A stretch of 64,000 nt of DNA, from NCBI GenBank assembly GCA_965249175.1, contig OZ252227.1, forward strand, positions 1,054,001-1,118,000. Reading direction: 5' to 3'. Below are positions 9,823 to 18,312 of this stretch, piece by piece (the stretch's first letter is position 1; each line of letters begins with the position of its first letter). The DNA comes from CAZYFH01 sp965249175. Its GTDB lineage: Bacteria; Acidobacteriota; Vicinamibacteria; Vicinamibacterales; UBA8438. The position numbers and the translations under genes are program-made. The notes beneath the pieces are model-generated. The model was not told the origin of the DNA. It saw only the letters and a program-made list of their open reading frames with translations, and did no database searches.

Positions 9823-9882
9823 TCAGCGCTGCTGCGAGCGGATCTCATATGGGCCGAGCTGGGCTCCTGGCGCCAGGGACAT
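9823..9882 (-). pseudogene. Ser/Thr kinase N-terminal remnant (19 codons)
   Basis: MSLAPGAQLGPYEIRS is the standard opening of acidobacterial kinases. It stops two codons later, before the glycine loop. The break falls at the same spot, just after EIRS, as in the remnant at 20395-20492. The 155 bases between this and the ISL3 pair hold a promoter-like CTATGATC but no gene that I recognise, nor do the 110 bases on its other side. Confidence 0.7.
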
Positions 9883-10037
9883 GGAGGCGCTGATCATAGC
9901 GCGGGCGCTGGGCCGGCCGAGGCGCATCGCACTCGACCCGGCGCCGACCGTCGGGGCGGTGTCCCAGGTGGCATAGGAGATCTGTAATTCTTCCCACACC
10001 GAGCGCGAAGGATTGACAGAGAGAGTTGGAGAAAAAG

Positions 10038-11486
10038 GGCTCTTCACCGATTTGAGTACAAGGGTTGAAGGCTCAAGAAGCGCGCCAGGTCGCGAGACGA
10101 TCGAATCGGATGAGCCGTGGCCCACTTCAGTTTGAGCAAGAGCAGTTGTTCATTCTGCATACCGCGTGCGCGGCGGAGGACCGCCTTGATGGTCGTGTTG
10201 ATCGATTCGACCACGCCGAAGCGAACAGGGTGGAAGCAGTAGGCAGCGATGCCCTCGAGATGACGAACGAGGAACGCGCCGAGGCGCTCCATCTCGGGGA
10301 GCCGTTGCCAGCGCAACGCGGTCACCCAGCCGATGAGGAAGTGCCCCACGCCCATCGGCGTCCGATACGTCCACAGGCGGTCGAGCTGTTCGCGCAGGAG
10401 ACAGGCTTTGAACAGCCGGCGATTCGCGGCAAACAACGTCTGCAGTTCCCGGCGCTTCGAGCCGCGGACCGTCTTCCAGCGCCGGAGCAGCAACCAGCGT
10501 TTCCCGCGCCCATGGGCACGCATCACGGCCCCGGCGCGGAAGAACTCTTGGCGGCGGACCTCGTCGAGCGCGGCGCTCGCATGCTGGAGGACATGGAATT
10601 TGTCGAACACCACGTCGGCCTGCGGCAGCACCTGCGTGACCGCATTGAGATAGGGCCGGTGCATGTCGGTACACACCGCGTGAATCGCGCCCCGCTGATG
10701 CGGGTCGAGATCCTCCGTGAGCAAGGTCGTGGCGGTAGTCGTTGTGCGATCCTGACGCAAGCCCATGACCTCGCCGCGCACCACATCCGACAGGACAGTC
10801 CAGAAGCGCTGGCCCTTCCCGCGCTGCACCTCATCGAGGCCGATGTGCCGCGGTCGCCGTTTCCGGCGGGTGCGATCCCACTCGGTCAAGAAGGCCGTCT
10901 CGGCGCGCCGGGCTTTGCCCCAGCTGACGCGGTGCCGCACGGCGGCGTGGCTGGTCGGCATCGACTGGCAATCCAGGCCGATCTGCTGGCGCAAGCGGCG
11001 CGTGACCCGGGCCTTCGGGGTGGCAAATTCGATCCGCTCCGTGCGCACCCCGCAGTGGCGACAGATCACGCGTCGTTGCCGGTAGACCAACGTGACCGGA
11101 TGCCGTGCCCAGGGCAGATCGTCCCACGTCCGCTCGCGCGCGGCGCGCACGCGGCCGGTGCGGCGTCCACAGCCGTTGCACACATAGCGCCGTATCCCGC
11201 GCCGCTCCAACTGCAACCGCAGGCGACTCTCCACCCCGTCGTCCTCCCGTTCGACGCGCACCACTCGGAAGCCCGACAAGCCCAAGATCCAGGTACAATC
11301 CCGTTGCGATCCCACGTGTCCTCCCTTCTTGGTTGCACATCAAGAGAGAACAACACCGGGTGGTCCGGTGCAAGTGGGATCGCGTTCTTTCGTCCAGGCC
11401 GTCGAGCAGGCCGCCCACCTCAATTGCGGCCCGCGCAGGCGGCCGGGTATCACCTCAGATCGCTGTACTCAAATCGACGAAGAGCC
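10038..11486 (-). mobile_element. ISL3-family element, copy 2 (1449 bp)
   Basis: Same ends as copy 1. The duplication AGAAAAAG lies at 10030-10037 and 11487-11494. Copy 3 begins 9 bases further on, in the same orientation, inside the same short A-rich target. The two together interrupt the LptA/LptD-like remnant region. Confidence 0.95.
10044..11315 (-). CDS. ISL3-family transposase (copy 2)
   Basis: 423 residues, the same protein as the copy at 1365-2636: zinc-ribbon Cys pairs, D161, D217, E370, GTG start after AAGGGAGG. No frame defect is visible. Confidence 0.95.
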   Translation of the reverse strand: MGSQRDCTWILGLSGFRVVRVEREDDGVESRLRLQLERRGIRRYVCNGCGRRTGRVRAARERTWDDLPWARHPVTLVYRQRRVICRHCGVRTERIEFATPKARVTRRLRQQIGLDCQSMPTSHAAVRHRVSWGKARRAETAFLTEWDRTRRKRRPRHIGLDEVQRGKGQRFWTVLSDVVRGEVMGLRQDRTTTTATTLLTEDLDPHQRGAIHAVCTDMHRPYLNAVTQVLPQADVVFDKFHVLQHASAALDEVRRQEFFRAGAVMRAHGRGKRWLLLRRWKTVRGSKRRELQTLFAANRRLFKACLLREQLDRLWTYRTPMGVGHFLIGWVTALRWQRLPEMERLGAFLVRHLEGIAAYCFHPVRFGVVESINTTIKAVLRRARGMQNEQLLLLKLKWATAHPIRSSRDLARFLSLQPLYSNR

Positions 11487-11495
11487 AGAAAAAGG

Positions 11496-12944
11496 GGCTC
11501 TTCACCGATTTGAGTACAAGGGTTGAAGGCTCAAGAAGCGCGCCAGGTCGCGAGACGATCGAATCGGATGAGCCGTGGCCCACTTCAGTTTGAGCAAGAG
11601 CAGTTGTTCATTCTGCATACCGCGTGCGCGGCGGAGGACCGCCTTGATGGTCGTGTTGATCGATTCGACCACGCCGAAGCGAACAGGGTGGAAGCAGTAG
11701 GCAGCGATGCCCTCGAGATGACGAACGAGGAACGCGCCGAGGCGCTCCATCTCGGGGAGCCGTTGCCAGCGCAACGCGGTCACCCAGCCGATGAGGAAGT
11801 GCCCCACGCCCATCGGCGTCCGATACGTCCACAGGCGGTCGAGCTGTTCGCGCAGGAGACAGGCTTTGAACAGCCGGCGATTCGCGGCAAACAACGTCTG
11901 CAGTTCCCGGCGCTTCGAGCCGCGGACCGTCTTCCAGCGCCGGAGCAGCAACCAGCGTTTCCCGCGCCCATGGGCACGCATCACGGCCCCGGCGCGGAAG
12001 AACTCTTGGCGGCGGACCTCGTCGAGCGCGGCGCTCGCATGCTGGAGGACATGGAATTTGTCGAACACCACGTCGGCCTGCGGCAGCACCTGCGTGACCG
12101 CATTGAGATAGGGCCGGTGCATGTCGGTACACACCGCGTGAATCGCGCCCCGCTGATGCGGGTCGAGATCCTCCGTGAGCAAGGTCGTGGCGGTAGTCGT
12201 TGTGCGATCCTGACGCAAGCCCATGACCTCGCCGCGCACCACATCCGACAGGACAGTCCAGAAGCGCTGGCCCTTCCCGCGCTGCACCTCATCGAGGCCG
12301 ATGTGCCGCGGTCGCCGTTTCCGGCGGGTGCGATCCCACTCGGTCAAGAAGGCCGTCTCGGCGCGCCGGGCTTTGCCCCAGCTGACGCGGTGCCGCACGG
12401 CGGCGTGGCTGGTCGGCATCGACTGGCAATCCAGGCCGATCTGCTGGCGCAAGCGGCGCGTGACCCGGGCCTTCGGGGTGGCAAATTCGATCCGCTCCGT
12501 GCGCACCCCGCAGTGGCGACAGATCACGCGTCGTTGCCGGTAGACCAACGTGACCGGATGCCGTGCCCAGGGCAGATCGTCCCACGTCCGCTCGCGCGCG
12601 GCGCGCACGCGGCCGGTGCGGCGTCCACAGCCGTTGCACACATAGCGCCGTATCCCGCGCCGCTCCAACTGCAACCGCAGGCGACTCTCCACCCCGTCGT
12701 CCTCCCGTTCGACGCGCACCACTCGGAAGCCCGACAAGCCCAAGATCCAGGTACAATCCCGTTGCGATCCCACGTGTCCTCCCTTCTTGGTTGCACATCA
12801 AGAGAGAACAACACCGGGTGGTCCGGTGCAAGTGGGATCGCGTTCTTTCGTCCAGGCCGTCGAGCAGGCCGCCCACCTCAATTGCGGCCCGCGCAGGCGG
12901 CCGGGTATCACCTCAGATCGCTGTACTCAAATCGACGAAGAGCC
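11496..12944 (-). mobile_element. ISL3-family element, copy 3 (1449 bp)
   Basis: Same ends and length as copies 1 and 2. Its 8-bp duplication is GAAAAAGG (11488-11495 and 12945-12952), which overlaps the duplication of copy 2 by seven bases. The two elements therefore entered one target one base apart. Confidence 0.95.
11502..12773 (-). CDS. ISL3-family transposase (copy 3)
   Basis: 423 residues, same protein as the other two copies with all catalytic residues in place. With copy 2 it forms two adjacent intact transposase genes in direct orientation, a structure that can recombine to one copy. Confidence 0.95.
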   Translation of the reverse strand: MGSQRDCTWILGLSGFRVVRVEREDDGVESRLRLQLERRGIRRYVCNGCGRRTGRVRAARERTWDDLPWARHPVTLVYRQRRVICRHCGVRTERIEFATPKARVTRRLRQQIGLDCQSMPTSHAAVRHRVSWGKARRAETAFLTEWDRTRRKRRPRHIGLDEVQRGKGQRFWTVLSDVVRGEVMGLRQDRTTTTATTLLTEDLDPHQRGAIHAVCTDMHRPYLNAVTQVLPQADVVFDKFHVLQHASAALDEVRRQEFFRAGAVMRAHGRGKRWLLLRRWKTVRGSKRRELQTLFAANRRLFKACLLREQLDRLWTYRTPMGVGHFLIGWVTALRWQRLPEMERLGAFLVRHLEGIAAYCFHPVRFGVVESINTTIKAVLRRARGMQNEQLLLLKLKWATAHPIRSSRDLARFLSLQPLYSNR

Positions 12945-12967
12945 GAAAAAGGGGAAGATCCTAGGAC

Positions 12968-13153
12968 GGTGGCACCTGGCAAATCCGCGCCGACGAGGTC
13001 GACGTCTTTTCCGACGAGTCCCGGCTGGTGGCAACCGGCAACGTCGTCGTCACCTCGGAAGACGGACGCATCGAAGCCGAGCGGGTGGAGTTCGACCTCG
13101 AATCGGAGACCGGCAAGGTCTTTAAGGTGACGCTTGGCGGCGCGAGCCCGTAG
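12968..13153 (+). pseudogene. LptA/LptD (OstA-like) domain remnant
   Basis: The 61 codons before TAG 13151 read GTWQIRADEVDVFSDESRLV, ATGNVVVTSEDGRIEAERVE, FDLESETGKVFKVTLGG. The repeat A.GNVVV.S.DGRI.A..VE.D..TG.G is the OstA-like beta-jellyroll that carries lipopolysaccharide in LptA and the N-terminus of LptD. There is no start codon, and the ISL3 pair lies just upstream, so this is the surviving middle or end of a longer gene. Confidence 0.7.
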
Positions 13154-13181
13154 TCGCGCTCGTGCCCTCTGTTCGGGTAGA

Positions 13182-13206
13182 GGCCCCTCGCGGGGCCCTT
13201 CCTTTG
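13182..13206 (+). terminator. Probable intrinsic terminator
   Basis: GGCCCC and GGGGCC form a six-pair GC stem around a TCGC loop, followed by CTTCCTTTG. It lies 29 bases after the stop of the LptA/LptD-like remnant, the place where that gene would end. The T tract is interrupted, so it is a weak terminator at best. Confidence 0.5.
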
Positions 13207-13235
13207 TACGTCGGTCACCGACACGCTCAGCCGAG

Positions 13236-13424
13236 TTATGGGTCGCCGGACTCTTGGGACAGGCACCGATGGGCCGTCGAGCGCGAGATTCCCAACCGGC
13301 GGGCCGCCTGACGCGTTGAGAGGCCCCTCACAGACGCGACCTGCGCCGGCGTGAGCGTCACGCGTGGCCGACCGATCGCCACCCGGAGGTCGCGGCCGCT
13401 GATGTCCGCGTCAATCTGCTGCAA
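13236..13424 (-). pseudogene. HTH tail resembling a serine-recombinase C-terminus
   Basis: About 62 residues: IGRPRVTLTPAQVASVRGLS then TRQAARRLGISRSTAHRCLS. The GRPR hinge followed by a short HTH is typical of the C-terminus of resolvase/invertase enzymes, but the catalytic domain is absent and I see no intact frame upstream (13425-13705 holds nothing that I recognise). It could instead be part of another HTH regulator. Confidence 0.45.
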
Positions 13425-13705
13425 CTGCAGCAGGTGCTGTCGGCACGGCAGTCAGGCCAGGTGCCGGTGGAACACCAGCAGCAACCACCGCCCGCGGTAG
13501 GGAGCCAACGAAACGACGTAGAGGATGCGCCTGAGCGGTCACCAGCGACGCCCCAAGAACCACGCAGCCGCGACACCCACGATCTTCATTCCAGCCTTTG
13601 TCTCAAGCCCATGCGCCGTCGACGGATTCGCGATGCTGTTGTGACCCGCATCAGCGGACGATACATTGCGTTCGGGCCGAACTTCGTTGCAGGGTCGACG
13701 TCGGG

Positions 13706-13770
13706 AGCTTCCCCTCCCCGATGAGGGAGGTGACGTCGTAGAGCCCGAGGCGGTCACCTGGCTCGCGTGG
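13706..13770 (-). pseudogene. Ser/Thr kinase N-lobe remnant
   Basis: The reverse strand reads GDRLGLYDVTSLIGEGK, the first strand and part of the glycine loop of a kinase of the type MALxVGSRLGHYDVTALIGEGGMG found elsewhere here. It breaks after GEG and is directly upstream of the SnoaL-like gene's 3' end. Confidence 0.6.
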
Positions 13771-13780
13771 CATCGGTTCT

Positions 13781-14203
13781 CTAACTCAGCTTCACCTTCA
13801 GGATGCCGAGCTTGATGAGCAATCCGGTGAAGTCATAGATCCGTCGTTCGTGCGCGATGTGATCGTCCCCGAGCGTTGGGAGAAACGCGCCCCGAAACTC
13901 CACCCGCTTCCCCGTTCCCGGCAATCCGAGAAACTCGCCTCGATGGGTCCCAGCGGCATGGAACGCCACCGACACAGACGACTCCGACGCGACAATGCCT
14001 TCCGACGTGAACTCGAGGTCCGGGAACGAGGCAAACCAATGGCGGTATCCCTTCGTGATCGCGTCACGACCCTTGTGCGTTCCGACACTCGGACTCTCAA
14101 CGGTGGCGTCTGCCCTGTACATGCACGCGAGCGCCTCAGCATCGCGGGCCTGATGGCACTCGATGTAGCGACCGACGAACGCCTGTACCTCGTCGGGCGT
14201 CAT
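13781..14203 (-). CDS. SnoaL-like / NTF2-fold protein
   Basis: 140 residues of the SnoaL-like ester-cyclase type. Visible features are an N-terminal helix (VQAFVGRYIECHQARDAEAL), then MYRADATVESP, GRDAITKGYRHWFASFPDLE, the strand SVSVAFHAAGTHRGEFLGLP and the closing GKRVEFRGAFLP. Small enzymes and binding proteins share this alpha+beta cone fold; the substrate cannot be read from sequence. Full-length for the family and without frame defects. Confidence 0.8.
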   Translation of the reverse strand: MTPDEVQAFVGRYIECHQARDAEALACMYRADATVESPSVGTHKGRDAITKGYRHWFASFPDLEFTSEGIVASESSVSVAFHAAGTHRGEFLGLPGTGKRVEFRGAFLPTLGDDHIAHERRIYDFTGLLIKLGILKVKLS

Positions 14204-14288
14204 GGCGCCTCATCGTACGAATAACGTCACCGAGGTGACCAACGGTCGGGCCATGTGTCTGTCGTCCGCAGTGGTTCCGACGCCACGC

Positions 14289-14642
14289 TCACGTCGATCC
14301 CGCTGCCAGGTTGCGAACCGCCTCTTCTTCCGACCCGAAGACCTGGATCACCGACGGGAGTTGGGCGATCGTCATCAGCCGCTCGACCTTCTCCGTCAGG
14401 TTCGCCACATGCAGCGTGCCGCCCTGCCTCCGCAGGGTGACGAAGCCGCTGACGAGTTCTCCGAGACTGGTGCTATCCATGTACGACACCGCACCCAGGT
14501 CCAGTACCACCTTGCGCCGACCCGCGGCGACCAGATCCTCTACTCGCCGTTTCACCGCGCCGAAACTCTCATCTCGCGTCATCGGGCCGGACGGCGCCAG
14601 GACCGTCACTTCGCCGACGACTCGTTCCTCAAGCCGCATCAT
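14289..14642 (-). CDS. STAS-domain anti-sigma factor antagonist
   Basis: 117 residues from ATG 14642: MRLEERVVGEVTVLAPSGPM, a linker, then KVVLDLGAVSYMDSTSLGEL. The segment DLGAVSYMDSTSLG holds the conserved phosphorylatable Ser/Thr region of SpoIIAA/RsbV-type antagonists, so it probably binds an anti-sigma factor according to its phosphorylation state. It is preceded by a promoter-like cassette and a 14-codon leader frame found upstream of other genes in this window. A fragment of a second STAS gene lies at 25223-25310. Confidence 0.88.
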   Translation of the reverse strand: MMRLEERVVGEVTVLAPSGPMTRDESFGAVKRRVEDLVAAGRRKVVLDLGAVSYMDSTSLGELVSGFVTLRRQGGTLHVANLTEKVERLMTIAQLPSVIQVFGSEEEAVRNLAAGST

Positions 14643-14655
14643 CTGGGTCGTCGTG

Positions 14656-14700
14656 TCATGTAATCCGAGCCGAGCCGTACGCGGACGCAGTCGCGCGCAT
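14656..14700 (-). CDS. 14-codon leader ORF upstream of STAS gene
   Basis: ATG 14700 follows a strong AGGGAGG at six-base spacing and encodes MRATASAYGSARIT, ending 13 bases before the STAS start. The start MRATASA(C/Y)G recurs after the same cassette at 38962 and, as MSWSASACG, at 24542. Conservation of both ribosome-binding site and peptide suggests that it is translated; a role in translational coupling or attenuation is a guess. Confidence 0.55.
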   Translation of the reverse strand: MRATASAYGSARIT

Positions 14701-14800
14701 GGTCCCTCCCTGTGGGGTAGGAACTGGGGCTGATTATGCCACCGGCCGGGGCTAATCACGGCTTCGGACGGGCAGACGGTGTGCAACGAGCGGACAGGAG
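14656..14800 (-). promoter_or_regulatory. Dispersed upstream cassette, copy A
   Basis: Reading the minus strand: GTTGCACACCGTCTGCCC, CGTGATTAGCCCCGGCCGG, TGGCATAATCAGCCC, then AGGGAGG and a leader ATG at 14700. The CATAAT at 14733-14738 preceded by TG resembles an extended -10 box. The same block occurs at 24476-24640 and 38864-39000, and in shortened form at 25300-25385, 43605-43640 and 58757-58815. Sequence similarity is seen; promoter activity is inferred. Confidence 0.7.
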
Positions 14801-14881
14801 GGTCGGGGAGGCCGCTCTACGGTCGGATCACCGGTTGCAAAGACACGGGCTGAGCCGACTGCTGCGACGACGCCGAGAGGC

Positions 14882-17732
14882 TCAGTACCGGAACAGATAC
14901 GAGAGCTTCGTGAAGAACGCCCGGTTCGTTTGTTGGAACTGCCGCGTAGGGAACCGCACCGCGTCGATCAGGTCGCCCTGCTGGTAGTGGTCGTCGTAGC
15001 CGACGAAGAACACCGTGCCGGCATTGACGCGGTAGGTGACGAGGAGATTGGCCCCGAGCGTCTTACTGAACGTGTTGTACTCCATGATGTTGCGGAGGAG
15101 AAGTCGGTCGGTGAACTGGTACGTCGTGAAGGTGCGGAAGATCTTGACGTCGAAGATCTCGGTGTTGGTCGTCGGCTCCTTCAGGCGGCTCGTGATGACG
15201 TTGATGTCTGCGTTGAGCCGGGTCATTGGCCGAAGGGTCAGGAAGAGGCCGGCCGTGAGTGACTTGCCGAGGAACGGGGTGTCGCTGAAGAAGATCTCGT
15301 CGCCCCAGCTGACGAGCCCCCCAACCCGGATCCGGCGGCTGGTGTTGATGCCGGTGCCCACCGAGTACCGCGTCTTGAAGAACGCCGTCCCCAGGAAGCG
15401 CTCCATATCGCGGTTCACATTGGCGATGCCCGTGATGCTGTTCGCCAGCATCGCGAGGACGCTCAGTGTGGCCTGCTCGTCCTGCAGGATCCCCGCGAAG
15501 TCGTAATTGCGGCCATAGCTGGGCCATCGGTCCCCAGTTGATGACCCAACTCTCGGGCCACCAGCGATACGACACGTTGGTCCGGGCTATCCGCGTGTCG
15601 ACGCGCTGCACGAACCCGGTATCAGTCCGGAAATCCGGGTCGACCGTGTCCAGCGACGCGCCGTAGCTCAGGTTCCGCCCGCGCCGGGTGTACGCGACGT
15701 GGGTCGTCACACCCGCGCGCTCGACGCCCTCCTCGTCCCGGTGCTGGGAGCCCGCGTATTGCAGACTGAGCGAGGCAGTGCGCCCCAGGCGGAACCGCGC
15801 ATCGACGCCGCCGACTCGGCTATAGCCGTCGAGAAACTCCCGATCGGTCGCGATCACGCCGACATACGACTCGGCGTACAGGTCGTACCGCGCCCGGCCA
15901 ATGAAGAACTGTGCGGTCTGTCCGAACGCGGGGTCGCTCAGCTCGTCACGTTTGCCGGGCGCTTCATCGTTAGCAAACAGCACCCCCACCGTCGTGTCGC
16001 CGACCTTGCCGGTCAGCTTCGCGCCATAGCGGGGGTCGACCAACGTCCGCGTGTGGACGAGCGTGACCGGCCCGGGCACGCTGAAGATCTCTTGTCCCTC
16101 GAGAAAGAACGGCCGCAGCTCGGGGAAGAAGAGCGGGAACCGTTGGTTGACCTCGATCTGGGGCCTGTCAGACTCGATCTGCGAGAAGTCGGGGTTGTAG
16201 GTGGCGTCGAACGTGACGTTCGACGTGATCCCATACTTGACGTTCACCGCCCCTTCCGGCTGAGTCCCCGTGGTGAACGCCCCTGAGTCCGTCTCGAGCG
16301 CGCCGAATTGGATCGCCGTGACCGTGGGCAGGATCTCGAGGTTGCGGCTCGTCGACAGGCCCGTCAGGCCCTCGAGGAGTCCCATCTGCGGCAAGAAGCC
16401 CGCGACACCCCGGGAGATCGGGGCCCACACATCGGTCTCGTCCTTGCTCGCGATCGACCGCGCGATCTGAAACCCCCACCGGTGGGCCTCACCAGACCCG
16501 CGCGAGGGATACCGCAAGCTCTTGAACGGAATCGCCAGCTCGGCGGTCCAGCCATCCTCCACCAGCACCCCGCTCGACGAGAACAGCGCATCCCACGAGG
16601 AGTCGCCACTGGGGGTCCCGCCGCTAAAGCTCCCGCCACCTCCACCGCCGCCGCCGCCGCCGCCCGACGGGATGCCCCCACGGAACCCACCCCCCGGGCC
16701 ACCTCCACCTCCGCCGCCGCCGCCACCGCCACCGCCCCGGGCGTTCATGATCGAATCACCCTGCACGCCATACCCGTTCACCGAGAAGACATACGCCCGC
16801 TGCTGATCGAGGAACGGGTCGAAGTAGACCGCCACCGTATCGTCGCTCGACGTCTGGTCCCGATCGGCCCGATTCGCACGCATGAGCCCCGTGTCGGAGT
16901 AGTGCGCGTACACGCCGAAGTAGAGAGTGCCGCTGTCAAAGGCGATGTAGACCTCAGTCGCCTCGGTGGCCGGGGCCCCCTCGCGCGGCTGCCGCTGGAC
17001 GAACGCGTCGATCCGCGTGGCCTGCCGCCAGACCGCGTCGTCCAACCGGCCATCGATCTGCGGCGGCGTCGACGTCTCGGTCGCGATCACACTGGGCCGG
17101 CCGGTCAGGATGCCGGCTTCACGCGCAACGCCGACGCCTGCGCGCTCGCCGACGACGATCCCGCCAGTCACCTCGCCTGAAGCCGACGGTGGCCCCGGGG
17201 CCGCGCCCGTGAAGTCAAGATCGGCCACGAGCGCGGCCACGAGACGATCCTGCAAGGCGAACAGGTCGTCCAGCGCCCCGTCCACGATGGTCGTTCGCCA
17301 CACCTCACCGGAGGGGATGTCGACCAGCCGCGCGGTGATGCGCAGGTGATCCCCGAGTCGCTGATAGCCCCCCGAGACGACCCAGCGCGCCCCGAGGTGC
17401 GCGGCCGTGTCGCTTGTGTCCGGCTCGCCCGCCACCGCCCCCACCAGCGCGCGCGCGAGCACAGGCAGCCCCCGTGCCTGCAGGTCGGCGCGCACCGTCT
17501 CGGCGATCCCCTCACCGATCCAGTCGTCCGCCTCGTGCTCGGCGATGTTCGTGAATGGGATCACCGCGACCGAACCGGACACGGTGGCGTCGTCAGCCCC
17601 GGCGGGTGGCGCTGCCTGGGCCCGCGGCCGGCTCGACGACGCGTGCGCCGACACTGGCACGGCGGCGGTCGCGGGCGCCGCGCACGTCGTGAGGGCCAGG
17701 GTGGTGACAACCGCGTGCCAGCGGATGCGCAT
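14882..17732 (-). pseudogene. TolB-like + CBM9-like + DUF5916 protein, frameshifted
   Basis: From ATG 17732: signal peptide (VVTTLALTTCAAPATA), a TolB/FlgO-like domain of about 150 residues (VAVIPFTNIAEHEADDWIGE, ARWVVSGGYQRLGDHLRITA), a CBM9-like domain (PPQIDGRLDDAVWRQATRID), two glycine runs of 13 and 12 residues, and the DUF5916 barrel (FPLFFPELRPFFLEGQEIF). Near 15520 the frame changes: after NWGPMAQL the reading must shift by one base to continue as GRNYDFAGILQDEQATLSV to the final Tyr codon at 14882, the aromatic end expected of an outer-membrane barrel. Without the shift the product would be about 950 residues. The indel may be real decay or a sequencing error. Confidence 0.85.
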
Positions 17733-17899
17733 AGCGTCTCGTTCCGGTGCGCGAGGAGCGCCCCTGTCGACGTCCGGCCTGTTCGACGGGCACGCGCCGC
17801 ACGATGTCCGCTCAGACTATCAGTCTGAGACGGTGACCATCGCACGAGCGCGTCTGCCGACCGGTACCGAGGACGGTCCGGACCGACGTGGCGTTTACG

Positions 17900-18045
17900 A
17901 GAAACGAGAGCGCCCGTCGGCTGTCTCCTTGATTTCGTGGATGGTGTAGATGTTCGGGTGGTCGAGGGCCGAGGCCGCCTGAGCTTCCTACCGGAAACGC
18001 TGCTTGGCCGTGGCGTCGGGCGGCAGGAGCTTGATCGCGACCTGG
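17900..18045 (-). pseudogene. Ser/Thr kinase N-lobe remnant
   Basis: The minus strand reads KRQVAIKLLPPDATAKQRFR, stop, then EAQAASALDHPNIYTIHEIK. These are subdomains II to V of a kinase (VAIK lysine, RF.EAQAAS..HPNI), with an in-frame stop where a Gln or Leu codon is expected. It abuts the 5' end of the divergent MFS gene. Confidence 0.75.
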
Positions 18046-18312
18046 CGCTTCATCTTCGTGACGCTGTTCATCGACATCCTCGGGGATCGGCATCATCATT
18101 CCGGTCCTGCCGGAGCTCATCAAGGAGTTCCTGGGCGGGGATGTCGCACAGGCTGGGCGCTACTACGGCGTCATCATCTCAATCTATGCGACGATGCTGT
18201 TCTTGTGCGCCCCGATCCTCGGCGCGCTGTCGGACCGGTATGGTCGGCGACCGGTCATCCTCGTATCGCTGTTCGGCCTGGGCACCGACTACCTCATCCA
18301 AGGATGGGCGCC

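Noticed and set aside
10065..13130. Long open frames of about 480-535 codons antisense to the ISL3 transposases
   Set aside because: They are mirror readings of GC-rich transposase genes, repeat identically in each copy, have Arg/His/Ala-rich sequence and no domain; the sense frames carry all catalytic residues.
16630..16745. GC-rich repeats as a CRISPR or tandem-repeat array
   Set aside because: The repeats are GGC/GGT codons for two poly-Gly runs inside a coding frame; there are no spacers.
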